Below, piece by piece: positions 57,388 through 64,000 of a stretch of DNA of 64,000 nucleotides. Both the position numbers and the translations under genes were made by a program. This DNA is from a virus. The notes beneath the pieces are model-generated. The model did not search any database and was not told the origin of the DNA. It worked only from the letters and a program-made list of their open reading frames with translations. The DNA lies in IMG/VR virus record IMGVR_UViG_3300025133_000029, positions 1 to 64,000 of that record. One strand, 5' to 3'. Numbering within the stretch: the first letter of the stretch is position 1; each line of letters starts with the position of its first letter.

Positions 57388-58740
57388 ATGGTAAATGCAG
57401 ATAATCTAAAAACTTGTGTGGCAATATTTAAAGATGCAGTTTGTTGTGCCATTGGTGGGGACAATAGACCTCTTTCTATCATGCTATTGGCTTCGGCGTG
57501 TAAGTCGAGAGATATAGAAGAGGAAATAGCGGCTTCTGTTTTTTATCATCTTGCAGAGAACAATGGTTTTAGCTCAACTCCCTATTTTTCATACGATGGC
57601 AAAATGGCAAAACTTTTGGAAATACCTGAGAATGTAAGGCACGGAAGGACGCTGAGGAACTTACAAAAGTCTTGGATTGATTATTTTGAAGTTTTTTCAT
57701 TAGAGGATATGGAGATGTCATGGGAACAGGTGGGTGAAGATTGGGCAAGGCTTGTGACAGATAAATCTCTACATTTCTTACTGGAAAAGGTTTTTGATAG
57801 GGAGGTATTGAGGCTAGAGAAGGTTCTGAAAATTTATGACGATTCGATTGGGGGGAAGGCAAAGAAGGTTAATCAAAGTGATTTGGCAAAGTCGTGTGTG
57901 GAGTTAGGGGATCTTGTTTTTGCGTATCCGTGGGCGACTCATTTGATGATACAGAACTCTGGTGATGGAGGGGAGCCATGGATACATTTACATATTAATT
58001 CTGGCCTGGATGCTATTCCCTTCATGCGGGAATACTTTCTTCCAGGTTTTGAAGAAGCTTCAAGGGAAGGCGCACACCTACGTTGGCAGGGGACACCTGT
58101 TATAGTCTTTTGGCACCAAGCTTTTGAGAATAAAGAAATTATTGCGAAGACTTGCGGACCAAAATATCGACCAGATGTCGATGATATAAATGCTCCATCT
58201 ATGGATTCTTTGATTTTATGGATGTTGTTGACAAAAAAAATAAAGGACTTGAGGAGAGATGTAGATTTTACAGATAGGATATCGAGGACAAAAGATGAAA
58301 GATTGTTCTCATTAGACTTGGATGACAATTCGGATAGTTCTGTTTTGTTTTTTGCGCCAAATGAACAGATCTCGATGCTTTTTTGTTTTTCTGTGGGCTT
58401 ATTTGAGGTTTTGCATGGAAGAGACGATATGGTTTCTAGAGAGGATGAATACTACGTTTATTTTGTTCTTCGAAGTGTGGGTAACTTCCAATTTATGATT
58501 TATGATCATGAAATAAAATTGAGTCCAAAGGATTCAGTGGATCCGGGGATGTTTGCAGCGGGGGGTGTGGGAGACTATGAGCTTGCAGTGTTTTTCACAC
58601 GAACAAAAATTATAAAAGACGGTGGTAGTCTTGAGCTTAAGGATATTCTCAATGCGGGTAGTAACGATATGTATTGGGGTGAAATCTTTCGTTACAAAGT
58701 TGAGGGTGTAAATCCATTTTTGTTAAGGAAGTCAGTGTAG
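57388..58740 (+). CDS. hypothetical protein
   Basis: Encodes 450 aa. Long alpha-helical N-terminal half; the C-terminal half is mixed alpha/beta with conserved-looking FMIYDHEIKLSP and FFTRTKIIKDG strands. Several Cys but no cluster. No motif recognised. Lies between dTMP kinase and a membrane protein. Confidence 0.75.
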   Translation: MVNADNLKTCVAIFKDAVCCAIGGDNRPLSIMLLASACKSRDIEEEIAASVFYHLAENNGFSSTPYFSYDGKMAKLLEIPENVRHGRTLRNLQKSWIDYFEVFSLEDMEMSWEQVGEDWARLVTDKSLHFLLEKVFDREVLRLEKVLKIYDDSIGGKAKKVNQSDLAKSCVELGDLVFAYPWATHLMIQNSGDGGEPWIHLHINSGLDAIPFMREYFLPGFEEASREGAHLRWQGTPVIVFWHQAFENKEIIAKTCGPKYRPDVDDINAPSMDSLILWMLLTKKIKDLRRDVDFTDRISRTKDERLFSLDLDDNSDSSVLFFAPNEQISMLFCFSVGLFEVLHGRDDMVSREDEYYVYFVLRSVGNFQFMIYDHEIKLSPKDSVDPGMFAAGGVGDYELAVFFTRTKIIKDGGSLELKDILNAGSNDMYWGEIFRYKVEGVNPFLLRKSV

Positions 58741-58811
58741 CGAACTGGTTTTTTTTATGACATCTTGGATATAACTAGATTGGACAATTAATCATTGTAG
58801 GAAATCTAGAT

Positions 58812-59660
58812 ATGTCTGAAACAAAAAATATCCTATCTCCACCTATGGATGATGCGGAAATCGCATCTCTTTCTCATGTTGAAGTGGAGGATACAATTCA
58901 ATTGCCAAAAACCCACGAGGGTTGGCTTAAGCGGTTTTTAGCTTATTTGAACATATTTGGATTCCTTAGAGTTTTCTTTGGTCAAACTCGAGATTCTACA
59001 AATCGACCCAATAATATTCTCATGTTGTTTTATGCAGCATGTCTTATACATGCGTCTGTTTTGGTTGGATCTGTGTACTTTAAGGGGGCAAGATATCATT
59101 TGGTCTTAGATTGTCCACCGGGGACAAAGCAAAACTACATAGGCAAGAAGATTTTAAAGAAATCTTTAGAGTCTAAAGAAAAGTCTTCCAAAAAGGGGTT
59201 GCGGGGAAAGATAAAAAGGGGGGCTAAGAGTTTAGCTAAGAGAATAAAAAATAGGTTGTCGAGGAAGAGGGTTCGTCGAACTTTTAATAATCCATCACCC
59301 ACCGCAGTTTCAAAAAAAGAAAAAATCATATGCGGTGGTTTAAAGATTACAATACATTTGACTTTGCAGCCGTCGCCTTCTTTGCCTGGGGCGGTGTACT
59401 GGACGTGTTTTTGGGCATTAGTTTTTATAGGAATGTTGTATATGGGAAGGCATCAGCAGACTCGGGATTGGTCTGTTGATCTAATGTATGCGTGGAAGGG
59501 AGGAAGTAGAAGAGATGGTTTGGATTCGAGAACTGCATCTATTTCTGTTTCTGGAGAAGGAGTGAGTTTTGATACAGGAGATGCAGGGGGTACAGTGACT
59601 GCCCCTCCAAGTGTAGATCCTCGGGGAACTATGGGAGATAAGAAAGGACATAGTCACTGA
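58812..59660 (+). CDS. membrane protein with two TM helices and a basic loop
   Basis: Encodes 282 aa. TM helices at about 72-95 and 194-213 flank a loop of about 95 residues that holds a very basic patch (KKGLRGKIKRGAKSLAKR). A further TM is not seen. Palindrome copy 16 (59163-59179) lies in this loop, read SLESKE. The C-terminus is Gly/Ser/Asp-rich. Role unknown. Confidence 0.7.
   Translation: MSETKNILSPPMDDAEIASLSHVEVEDTIQLPKTHEGWLKRFLAYLNIFGFLRVFFGQTRDSTNRPNNILMLFYAACLIHASVLVGSVYFKGARYHLVLDCPPGTKQNYIGKKILKKSLESKEKSSKKGLRGKIKRGAKSLAKRIKNRLSRKRVRRTFNNPSPTAVSKKEKIICGGLKITIHLTLQPSPSLPGAVYWTCFWALVFIGMLYMGRHQQTRDWSVDLMYAWKGGSRRDGLDSRTASISVSGEGVSFDTGDAGGTVTAPPSVDPRGTMGDKKGHSH
59163..59179. repeat. 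17-bp palindrome copy 16 (centre G), inside a membrane-protein gene
   Basis: Perfect arms, read TCT TTA GAG TCT AAA GA (SLESKE) in the basic loop. Confidence 0.95.
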
Positions 59661-59703
59661 TCGGTATAAATGTCGGGGGAGAATTGAAGATTTGGAGGTT
59701 TCT

Positions 59704-60564
59704 ATGACTATTGATCGCTATTCTTTTGTTGCAAGCTCGAGGAGAAGAAATAGAGAAGTTGAAGAGAAAGAAGTGGATTCGAGTTCTGAAGCACAACATC
59801 CTCTTTTTGGTGAAAGCAATTCGGAGTGTGTAGAGGACAGTGGGAGTATTGCGGAGTCTCGAGTGCAGGAGTTGCGGGTTAGGGAAATCTTCCCTTCTCT
59901 CAATTACTTTTTTAGTTTTTTCAAATCAATGCGAAGCAATAGGGAGTATCGTGTTCTTGTCCCAGTTGATTCTTTTTGTAACTGTATAAGGAATAAGAAC
60001 AGTGATGAGTTGTGGAATTCTCTTGTTTCGTTTGGTGGTGAGCGGGTTTTGTATGCTTCTGTAGTTAGCTCCCCTAAAGGTCTAAGATCTTTTTACTCAT
60101 GTTCTTATTTAGAGTGTGTTCTTGAGAAGCATATGGAATCGTTTATAGAAAATGAAACTGGAGAAGATTATCCTTCCCCAAATAATGATTTTCTTTCCAG
60201 AACCATTTCTGATGTTTTAGAAGTTTGGTCTTGCCATGGTTATAAGGGTTTCGTAAGGGAGGTTAGAAAGCATCTACGTGTTTGGAAGTACTTTTGTTTT
60301 CTATTTTCTCTTTGGGATAATATTGTAAAACAGGGACCATCTAATATTTCTGTACAATTAATGCAAAGTATTCGAGATGATATGTCGAGAGTTTTTTGCG
60401 ACAAGGCTAGTTCTCCATTATGGTCTCAGGAAATATGGAGAGATGAGTTTCGAGAGATGGGACAAGAAATTTTTGCTCGTATGGAATTAGAGTCTCCTGA
60501 TAAGGTTTCTGTTATCCGAAGAATGTCATCTTCCTGGGATCGTGTGATATCAAGATCGTCTTAA
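59704..60564 (+). CDS. hypothetical protein
   Basis: Encodes 286 aa from ATG 59704 behind GGAGGTTTCT. Ser/Glu-rich N-terminus, then a helical body rich in Phe, Arg and Ser. No recognised motif. Lies between a membrane protein and the DUF1937 gene. Confidence 0.7.
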   Translation: MTIDRYSFVASSRRRNREVEEKEVDSSSEAQHPLFGESNSECVEDSGSIAESRVQELRVREIFPSLNYFFSFFKSMRSNREYRVLVPVDSFCNCIRNKNSDELWNSLVSFGGERVLYASVVSSPKGLRSFYSCSYLECVLEKHMESFIENETGEDYPSPNNDFLSRTISDVLEVWSCHGYKGFVREVRKHLRVWKYFCFLFSLWDNIVKQGPSNISVQLMQSIRDDMSRVFCDKASSPLWSQEIWRDEFREMGQEIFARMELESPDKVSVIRRMSSSWDRVISRSS

Positions 60565-60588
60565 TCTTTTGATGGGGTAGTTTTTTTT

Positions 60589-61332
60589 ATGATAGCAGTC
60601 GACGGAAGAGAAATAGTTTATCTGGGGATTCCATACTCGCATAAGGATGCGGAAGTGCGGCGAAAGAGGTTTGAGATCTCTTGTCTTGTTGCGAGTATTC
60701 TTATGAAGAATGATGTTGTTGTATATGCGCCAATTACTCATTGTTATCCTATCGCGGTAAAACAAGGTCTTCCTCATGGTTGGGACTTTTGGGAGAAGTT
60801 TGACACCGCATACCTGCGCTGCAGTAAAGCTTTATATGTTGTAACCATGGAAGGTTGGGAGAGTTCGAAAGGGCTAAACGCAGAGATTCAAATAGCAGAA
60901 AACCTGGGGATACCTGTTTTTTATTTGTCTTTGTATGAGAAGGTGAATATCAAAGTAGAAGAATATATGAATACAGGCGTGGAGGTTGCGGAGTTTGCTG
61001 AAACTCCAAAAGAGACAACTGTATTAGATCCGCCTAGACTTCCTTTCTTTTTAATGCCTCAGTATAGAGAAGCTGGGTGTTTGGATGTGGTTAATGTTTA
61101 CAACCGTGTGGATGGGGATCTGGAGATGGTATATCAATTCGCAGCACCACCAACAACACAGGTGGAATTTGAGGTTATTAATCATCGTACGTATGGGGTG
61201 TTGGTTAAATACAAGGATCAGATTATTTATGTTTCTTATAGGGATTGTTCTTCTTTGCGAGACATTGAAGAAGGTGGGATTTATGATGGATCTATGAATG
61301 AGGACTTTTTTGTTCGTATGGGAGAGAGGTAG
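60589..61332 (+). CDS. DUF1937 (nucleoside deoxyribosyltransferase-like) protein with C-terminal extension
   Basis: Encodes 247 aa. Residues 8-125 carry VYLGIPYSHKDAEVRRKR, YAPITHCYPIA, GWDFWEKFDTAYLRCSKALYV and GWESSKGLNAEIQIAE, the marks of DUF1937. It is related to nucleoside deoxyribosyltransferases. Residues 125-247 are a separate beta-rich domain (FEVINHRTYGVLVKYKDQ), SH3-like, that may be unique. It may act on nucleotides. Confidence 0.8.
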   Translation: MIAVDGREIVYLGIPYSHKDAEVRRKRFEISCLVASILMKNDVVVYAPITHCYPIAVKQGLPHGWDFWEKFDTAYLRCSKALYVVTMEGWESSKGLNAEIQIAENLGIPVFYLSLYEKVNIKVEEYMNTGVEVAEFAETPKETTVLDPPRLPFFLMPQYREAGCLDVVNVYNRVDGDLEMVYQFAAPPTTQVEFEVINHRTYGVLVKYKDQIIYVSYRDCSSLRDIEEGGIYDGSMNEDFFVRMGER

Positions 61333-61334
61333 AA

Positions 61335-61351
61335 TCTTTAGAGTCTAAAGA
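61335..61351. repeat. 17-bp palindrome copy 17 (centre G)
   Basis: Perfect arms flanked by GAA/TTC, 3 nt after the DUF1937 stop and 34 nt before the next ATG. Confidence 0.95.
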
Positions 61352-61385
61352 TTCTCAATGTGGTGACAATAGAGAGAGTGGTGAA

Positions 61386-61583
61386 ATGGATTATTCTTCA
61401 GTCGAACTTTTTGTAATTGAGCATCGAGATCGATCGGCACTTGTTCTTATTGAGGGTGAGGAGGTGGTGCTTCCATATTCTCAATGTGGGGGCTTGCATC
61501 GAATCGATACGGATAAAGAGGGTGTTGTGGAAGTGCCTGATTGGATATTGAGGGACAGAGGGCTTGAGGATTGCATTTCGTAG
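61386..61583 (+). CDS. hypothetical small protein, related to the DUF1937 tail
   Basis: Encodes 65 aa behind GAGAGAGTGGTGAA. VELFVIEHRDRSALVLIEGEEVVLPYSQCGGLHRI shows the same pattern as FEVINHRTYGVLVKYKDQIIYVSYRDCSSLRDI in the gene just upstream. It may be a duplicated copy of that domain. Function unknown. Confidence 0.6.
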   Translation: MDYSSVELFVIEHRDRSALVLIEGEEVVLPYSQCGGLHRIDTDKEGVVEVPDWILRDRGLEDCIS

Positions 61584-61586
61584 GAG

Positions 61587-61910
61587 ATGACGAAATTGAA
61601 AAAAGATGGTCAAAAAGAAAATAAACGAGTGGTTATAACGGTTGAACTCTGGGAGAGTGATGTGGAGTTTATGCGAAACTTTATGGATGAGGTTCGCAAT
61701 TTCACAGGTGGGATTGTTGAGGTCTTTGGTGTAAGGACAGATCTTTTGCTATCCCCGTTCTTTCGAAATACGTTATTAAGACAGGGCCAGTCTTTGGAGA
61801 AGATGATAGAAGTTGTGGGACTATCTAACGTTTATCGAGATAACCTTGGGGATCCTCTGTCAGTGTCTAATTCTTGCTCTTGTTGCAAATGTGAAAATAA
61901 AGACTCTTGA
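61587..61910 (+). CDS. hypothetical protein with C-terminal Cys cluster
   Basis: Encodes 107 aa from ATG 61587, but AGGAG touches that ATG; TTG 61596, nine bases away, may be the true start. The tail SCSCCKCENK could bind metal. The body is alpha/beta. Not recognised. Confidence 0.55.
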   Translation: MTKLKKDGQKENKRVVITVELWESDVEFMRNFMDEVRNFTGGIVEVFGVRTDLLLSPFFRNTLLRQGQSLEKMIEVVGLSNVYRDNLGDPLSVSNSCSCCKCENKDS

Positions 61911-62035
61911 ATAAATATTGAACCTTTCTTATATTTTTCTTGTATAGTTCTTATAGCTCATTGGTGATGAGTTGTATCTTTTTATAAGTCGAGGTGTTAC
62001 TTGATATAGATATTTTAAGGGACCGGGGAGAGAAT

Positions 62036-63028
62036 ATGAAAAAAATAGTATTGATTTGGGAGAGAAACTCTGAAGAAGACTTGGAGTATAATAGAGAAAT
62101 AATTGAAGGAATACAGTTGTCCGGAGATATTTTAGGGGTGTCTGTGGACGTTTTTGAACTGAATCCTGTATATCGTTTTTATGGTAACGATATACCTGAT
62201 TCCGCATATCCAAATGTCCCAGAATATGATGACATGGTTCTGGGGTTTTGGATTGGGTTTATACCAAAGCGAGAACATTATCAGAGTGTTTATGACTTTC
62301 TAAAGTCCAGAAATGTTGTTCTTGTGAACACCCCAATCGAGCATCTGCGGGGGATAGAGTTTGATTTGGAGAGTTATAATTCTTTGGGATTTAGAACACC
62401 TCTGAGTGTCGAGGTTCGCGATAAAGAAACGGGCCTAGATGCTGCGGAAAGAGATCTAGGTTTTCCTGTATTTGTCAAAGGAAGAGTGCAGTCCCTGAAG
62501 CAGCGGGGTCCGAGTGCTTGTATAGCCTATGACAAAAAAGAGCTAGCGGATATTCTGGATGTGTATATAGAGGCAGGAATGCAAGCAGGTTTGTGCGATT
62601 TGATTCGCGATGGATTGATTTTACGTCGTTATCATCCCTTGGTTTCAGGGAGAAAAACGGACTATGGTTTTCCACAGGGGCGAGAGTTTAGGGTCCTTGT
62701 GTTCAAAGGAATGGTTGTTGGTAGAGGTTATTATTGGCGGAATTTAGATCCACCTCATTCTGAAATATCAGATGATGAGAAGAAACAAATTGATCGGCTG
62801 GCGGAGATGGCTTATCAGGCTTTTGATATTTCTTATATGTCTGTAGACATTGCCCAAAAGGCGGGTAATATGGAGTGGATTCTTGTCGAAGTTGGTGATG
62901 CTCAGTTCTCGGGGATAAACCATATTAATCCTCTGTGGTTGTGGCAGAATATTTTGAGGGCTCTTCTGGGAATATCGTGTGGAACGGTTATTCAAGAAAT
63001 ATCCTCGTTTGCCTCTATGACATTCTAG
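62036..63028 (+). CDS. ATP-grasp protein (R2K clade-like)
   Basis: Encodes 330 aa from ATG 62036 behind GGGGAGAGAAT. The N-terminal domain runs to about 125. Then GFPVFVKGRVQSLKQ has the ATP-binding Lys, REFRVLVFKGMVVGRGYYW has central residues, and SVDIAQ plus ILVEVGDAQFSGI has metal-binding residues. These fit R2K-type ATP-grasp enzymes, which form amide or peptide bonds and occur in large phages. Substrate unknown. Confidence 0.7.
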   Translation: MKKIVLIWERNSEEDLEYNREIIEGIQLSGDILGVSVDVFELNPVYRFYGNDIPDSAYPNVPEYDDMVLGFWIGFIPKREHYQSVYDFLKSRNVVLVNTPIEHLRGIEFDLESYNSLGFRTPLSVEVRDKETGLDAAERDLGFPVFVKGRVQSLKQRGPSACIAYDKKELADILDVYIEAGMQAGLCDLIRDGLILRRYHPLVSGRKTDYGFPQGREFRVLVFKGMVVGRGYYWRNLDPPHSEISDDEKKQIDRLAEMAYQAFDISYMSVDIAQKAGNMEWILVEVGDAQFSGINHINPLWLWQNILRALLGISCGTVIQEISSFASMTF

Positions 63029-63084
63029 TTTTTAGCAGGGTAGTACTCAGGCGAGGTTTTTTTTTAGAAGGAGTTCTAATTCTC

Positions 63085-63669
63085 TTGAGTAAATTGCCTA
63101 GTCCGCCGTTGCCGAATGTTCCTCCTCCGCAAAAAAAAGTGTCCCCTGGCATTGTCACAGAAGATCCCAGTAATCAAATAAACTTCTTTTCTCCCCCCCC
63201 TTCGGTTTCTTTGTCTCCACCCTCTTCGCCCCCTCCGGCTCCACCCTCTTCTCCTCCTCCACCACTTCGAGTAGTTCCGCAACCACCACTATCCAGTTCA
63301 GAGGTGGTGTTTTCTCCTCCTTCTCTTGAGGGAACGAATCTTGGCTTCATAAGTCCTACACAACCCATGCCAGTTGTTCCTTTACCAGAGTCTGTTTTAC
63401 AGGAGAGACGAAAGAAGGAGATAGAGGCAACTATAGGAAGAAAAAGAGGTCGGGCTAAGTTTGTTTCCCCACATGAGTTCAGGATGGTTTATCGGTATCC
63501 TGAAGGAAGTAGATTTTCTAAAGTTTCTCATTTACATGATAAGGATTGTCGTATACTTATAAAGCGAACAGCAGAAGATCCACAGTGTGAGTCAGGCAGG
63601 TGTTGGGTGGAGTTTAAAGATGGTCTTCATGTTTGTGTTCCACGAAGTCGCATTTTCACAAAAGAGTAA
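63085..63669 (+). CDS. hypothetical protein, Pro/Ser-rich N-terminus
   Basis: Encodes 194 aa from TTG 63085, eleven bases behind AAGGAG. Residues 1-110 are almost only Pro, Ser and Val. Residues 110-194 form a small domain (RAKFVSPHEFRMVYRYPEG...HLHDKDCRILIKRT...CWVEFKDGLHVCV) of strands with three Cys. Role unknown. Confidence 0.65.
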   Translation: MSKLPSPPLPNVPPPQKKVSPGIVTEDPSNQINFFSPPPSVSLSPPSSPPPAPPSSPPPPLRVVPQPPLSSSEVVFSPPSLEGTNLGFISPTQPMPVVPLPESVLQERRKKEIEATIGRKRGRAKFVSPHEFRMVYRYPEGSRFSKVSHLHDKDCRILIKRTAEDPQCESGRCWVEFKDGLHVCVPRSRIFTKE

Positions 63670-63694
63670 AATACAGTGAGTGCAGGGAGTTATT

Positions 63695-64000
63695 ATGTCT
63701 TATATCTGTATTGTTGATGATTTGCCCCCAGAGATCATTTCAATGCTTCAGGCTTTCTATAGCCGTAGCCCAAAGTCTATTCGTATTCGCTTAGAGGAGT
63801 TGGGCTATATCCCCAATAGGGACGAATGGATTATAAGTGTATTATCGGAGTGGATTGGGGATTTATTGGGCAACGAAGGGAGAAACGAAGAAAACGCCAA
63901 AGATTTTGAGAGATTCGAGGGCATTATAGAAGAATTTCGGGGAGCAGATAAGAGGGGCATTCAAGAGAAGTTGGAGATGTTCTATGTGAATTATGGGCAC
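63695..64000 (+). CDS. ThyX-like thymidylate synthase, 5' part (runs off the window)
   Basis: At least 102 codons open to the window end, so partial. ATG 63695 behind GGGAGTTATT. The start IISMLQAFYSRSPKSIRIRLEELG and the later EKLEMFYVNYGH resemble the N-terminus of phage ThyX proteins, where the YGH stretch is followed by S-I. A dTMP kinase lies 6.3 kb upstream. The catalytic RHR region lies beyond the window, so this is provisional. Confidence 0.55.
   Translation, partial: MSYICIVDDLPPEIISMLQAFYSRSPKSIRIRLEELGYIPNRDEWIISVLSEWIGDLLGNEGRNEENAKDFERFEGIIEEFRGADKRGIQEKLEMFYVNYGH

Overview
The window looks like part of the genome of a large tailed bacteriophage. Genes are tightly packed with many short overlaps, and all but one lie on the + strand. 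The recognisable content is a tRNA cluster, a phage-type replication and recombination set, a GpA-type large terminase, nucleotide-metabolism genes and many small unknown proteins. There is no rRNA, no ribosomal protein and no obvious bacterial core operon. Starts are often GTG or TTG behind AGGAG-type Shine-Dalgarno (SD) sites, so the host is a bacterium. A lipobox protein and a possible CHAP-like peptidase do not name that host further.

Layout. 1-2.5 kb: RNA region with 11 well-formed tRNAs, several degenerate or expanded tRNA-like units and one nested-hairpin RNA. 2.6-4.6 kb: a probable Ro60-like (TROVE plus vWA) RNA-binding protein beside the RNA cluster. 4.7-10 kb: accessory block with an HExxH-type membrane protein and a ubiquitin-like cassette (JAMM peptidase, small Ub-like candidate, E1/ThiF-like enzyme), interleaved with a HAD phosphatase and a methyltransferase. 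10-20 kb: replication genes (UvsW-like SF2 helicase, J-domain protein, DnaB-type helicase with a 488-residue intein, DnaG-type primase). 19-22.6 kb: CobS/CobT-like AAA+ and vWA pair. 22.9-31.5 kb: sigma-like protein, zinc/winged-helix protein, family A DNA polymerase, UvsY-like protein, gp32-like ssDNA-binding protein with an Ala-Pro tail, and RecA with an HNH intein. 31.6-42.8 kb: GroES, SbcD and SbcC nuclease subunits, a beta-lactamase-fold-like secreted protein and RusA. 43-44.7 kb: large terminase. 44.7-64 kb: mostly small unknown genes plus HU, a GIY-YIG (T5orf172) protein, phage Dam methylase, YkgJ-type protein, a putative cysteine peptidase, dTMP kinase, a DUF1937 protein, an R2K ATP-grasp protein and the start of a ThyX-like gene.

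The most striking unexplained signal is a 17-bp palindrome, TCTTTAGA-N-TCTAAAGA. It occurs 16 times with perfect arms, plus one close and one looser variant. Most copies lie in short intergenic gaps 17-62 nt before a start codon. Three sit inside genes in the only reading frame that avoids its built-in stop codons. One copy carries the stop codons of both genes of a convergent pair.

The genes suggest a phage with its own replisome, its own recombination/repair pathway (RecA, UvsY-like, UvsW-like, SbcCD, RusA) and partial dTTP supply. It also carries regulatory add-ons: a sigma-like factor, RNA hairpins over SD sites, the palindrome network and a ubiquitin-like cassette. No capsid or tail genes are recognised here.
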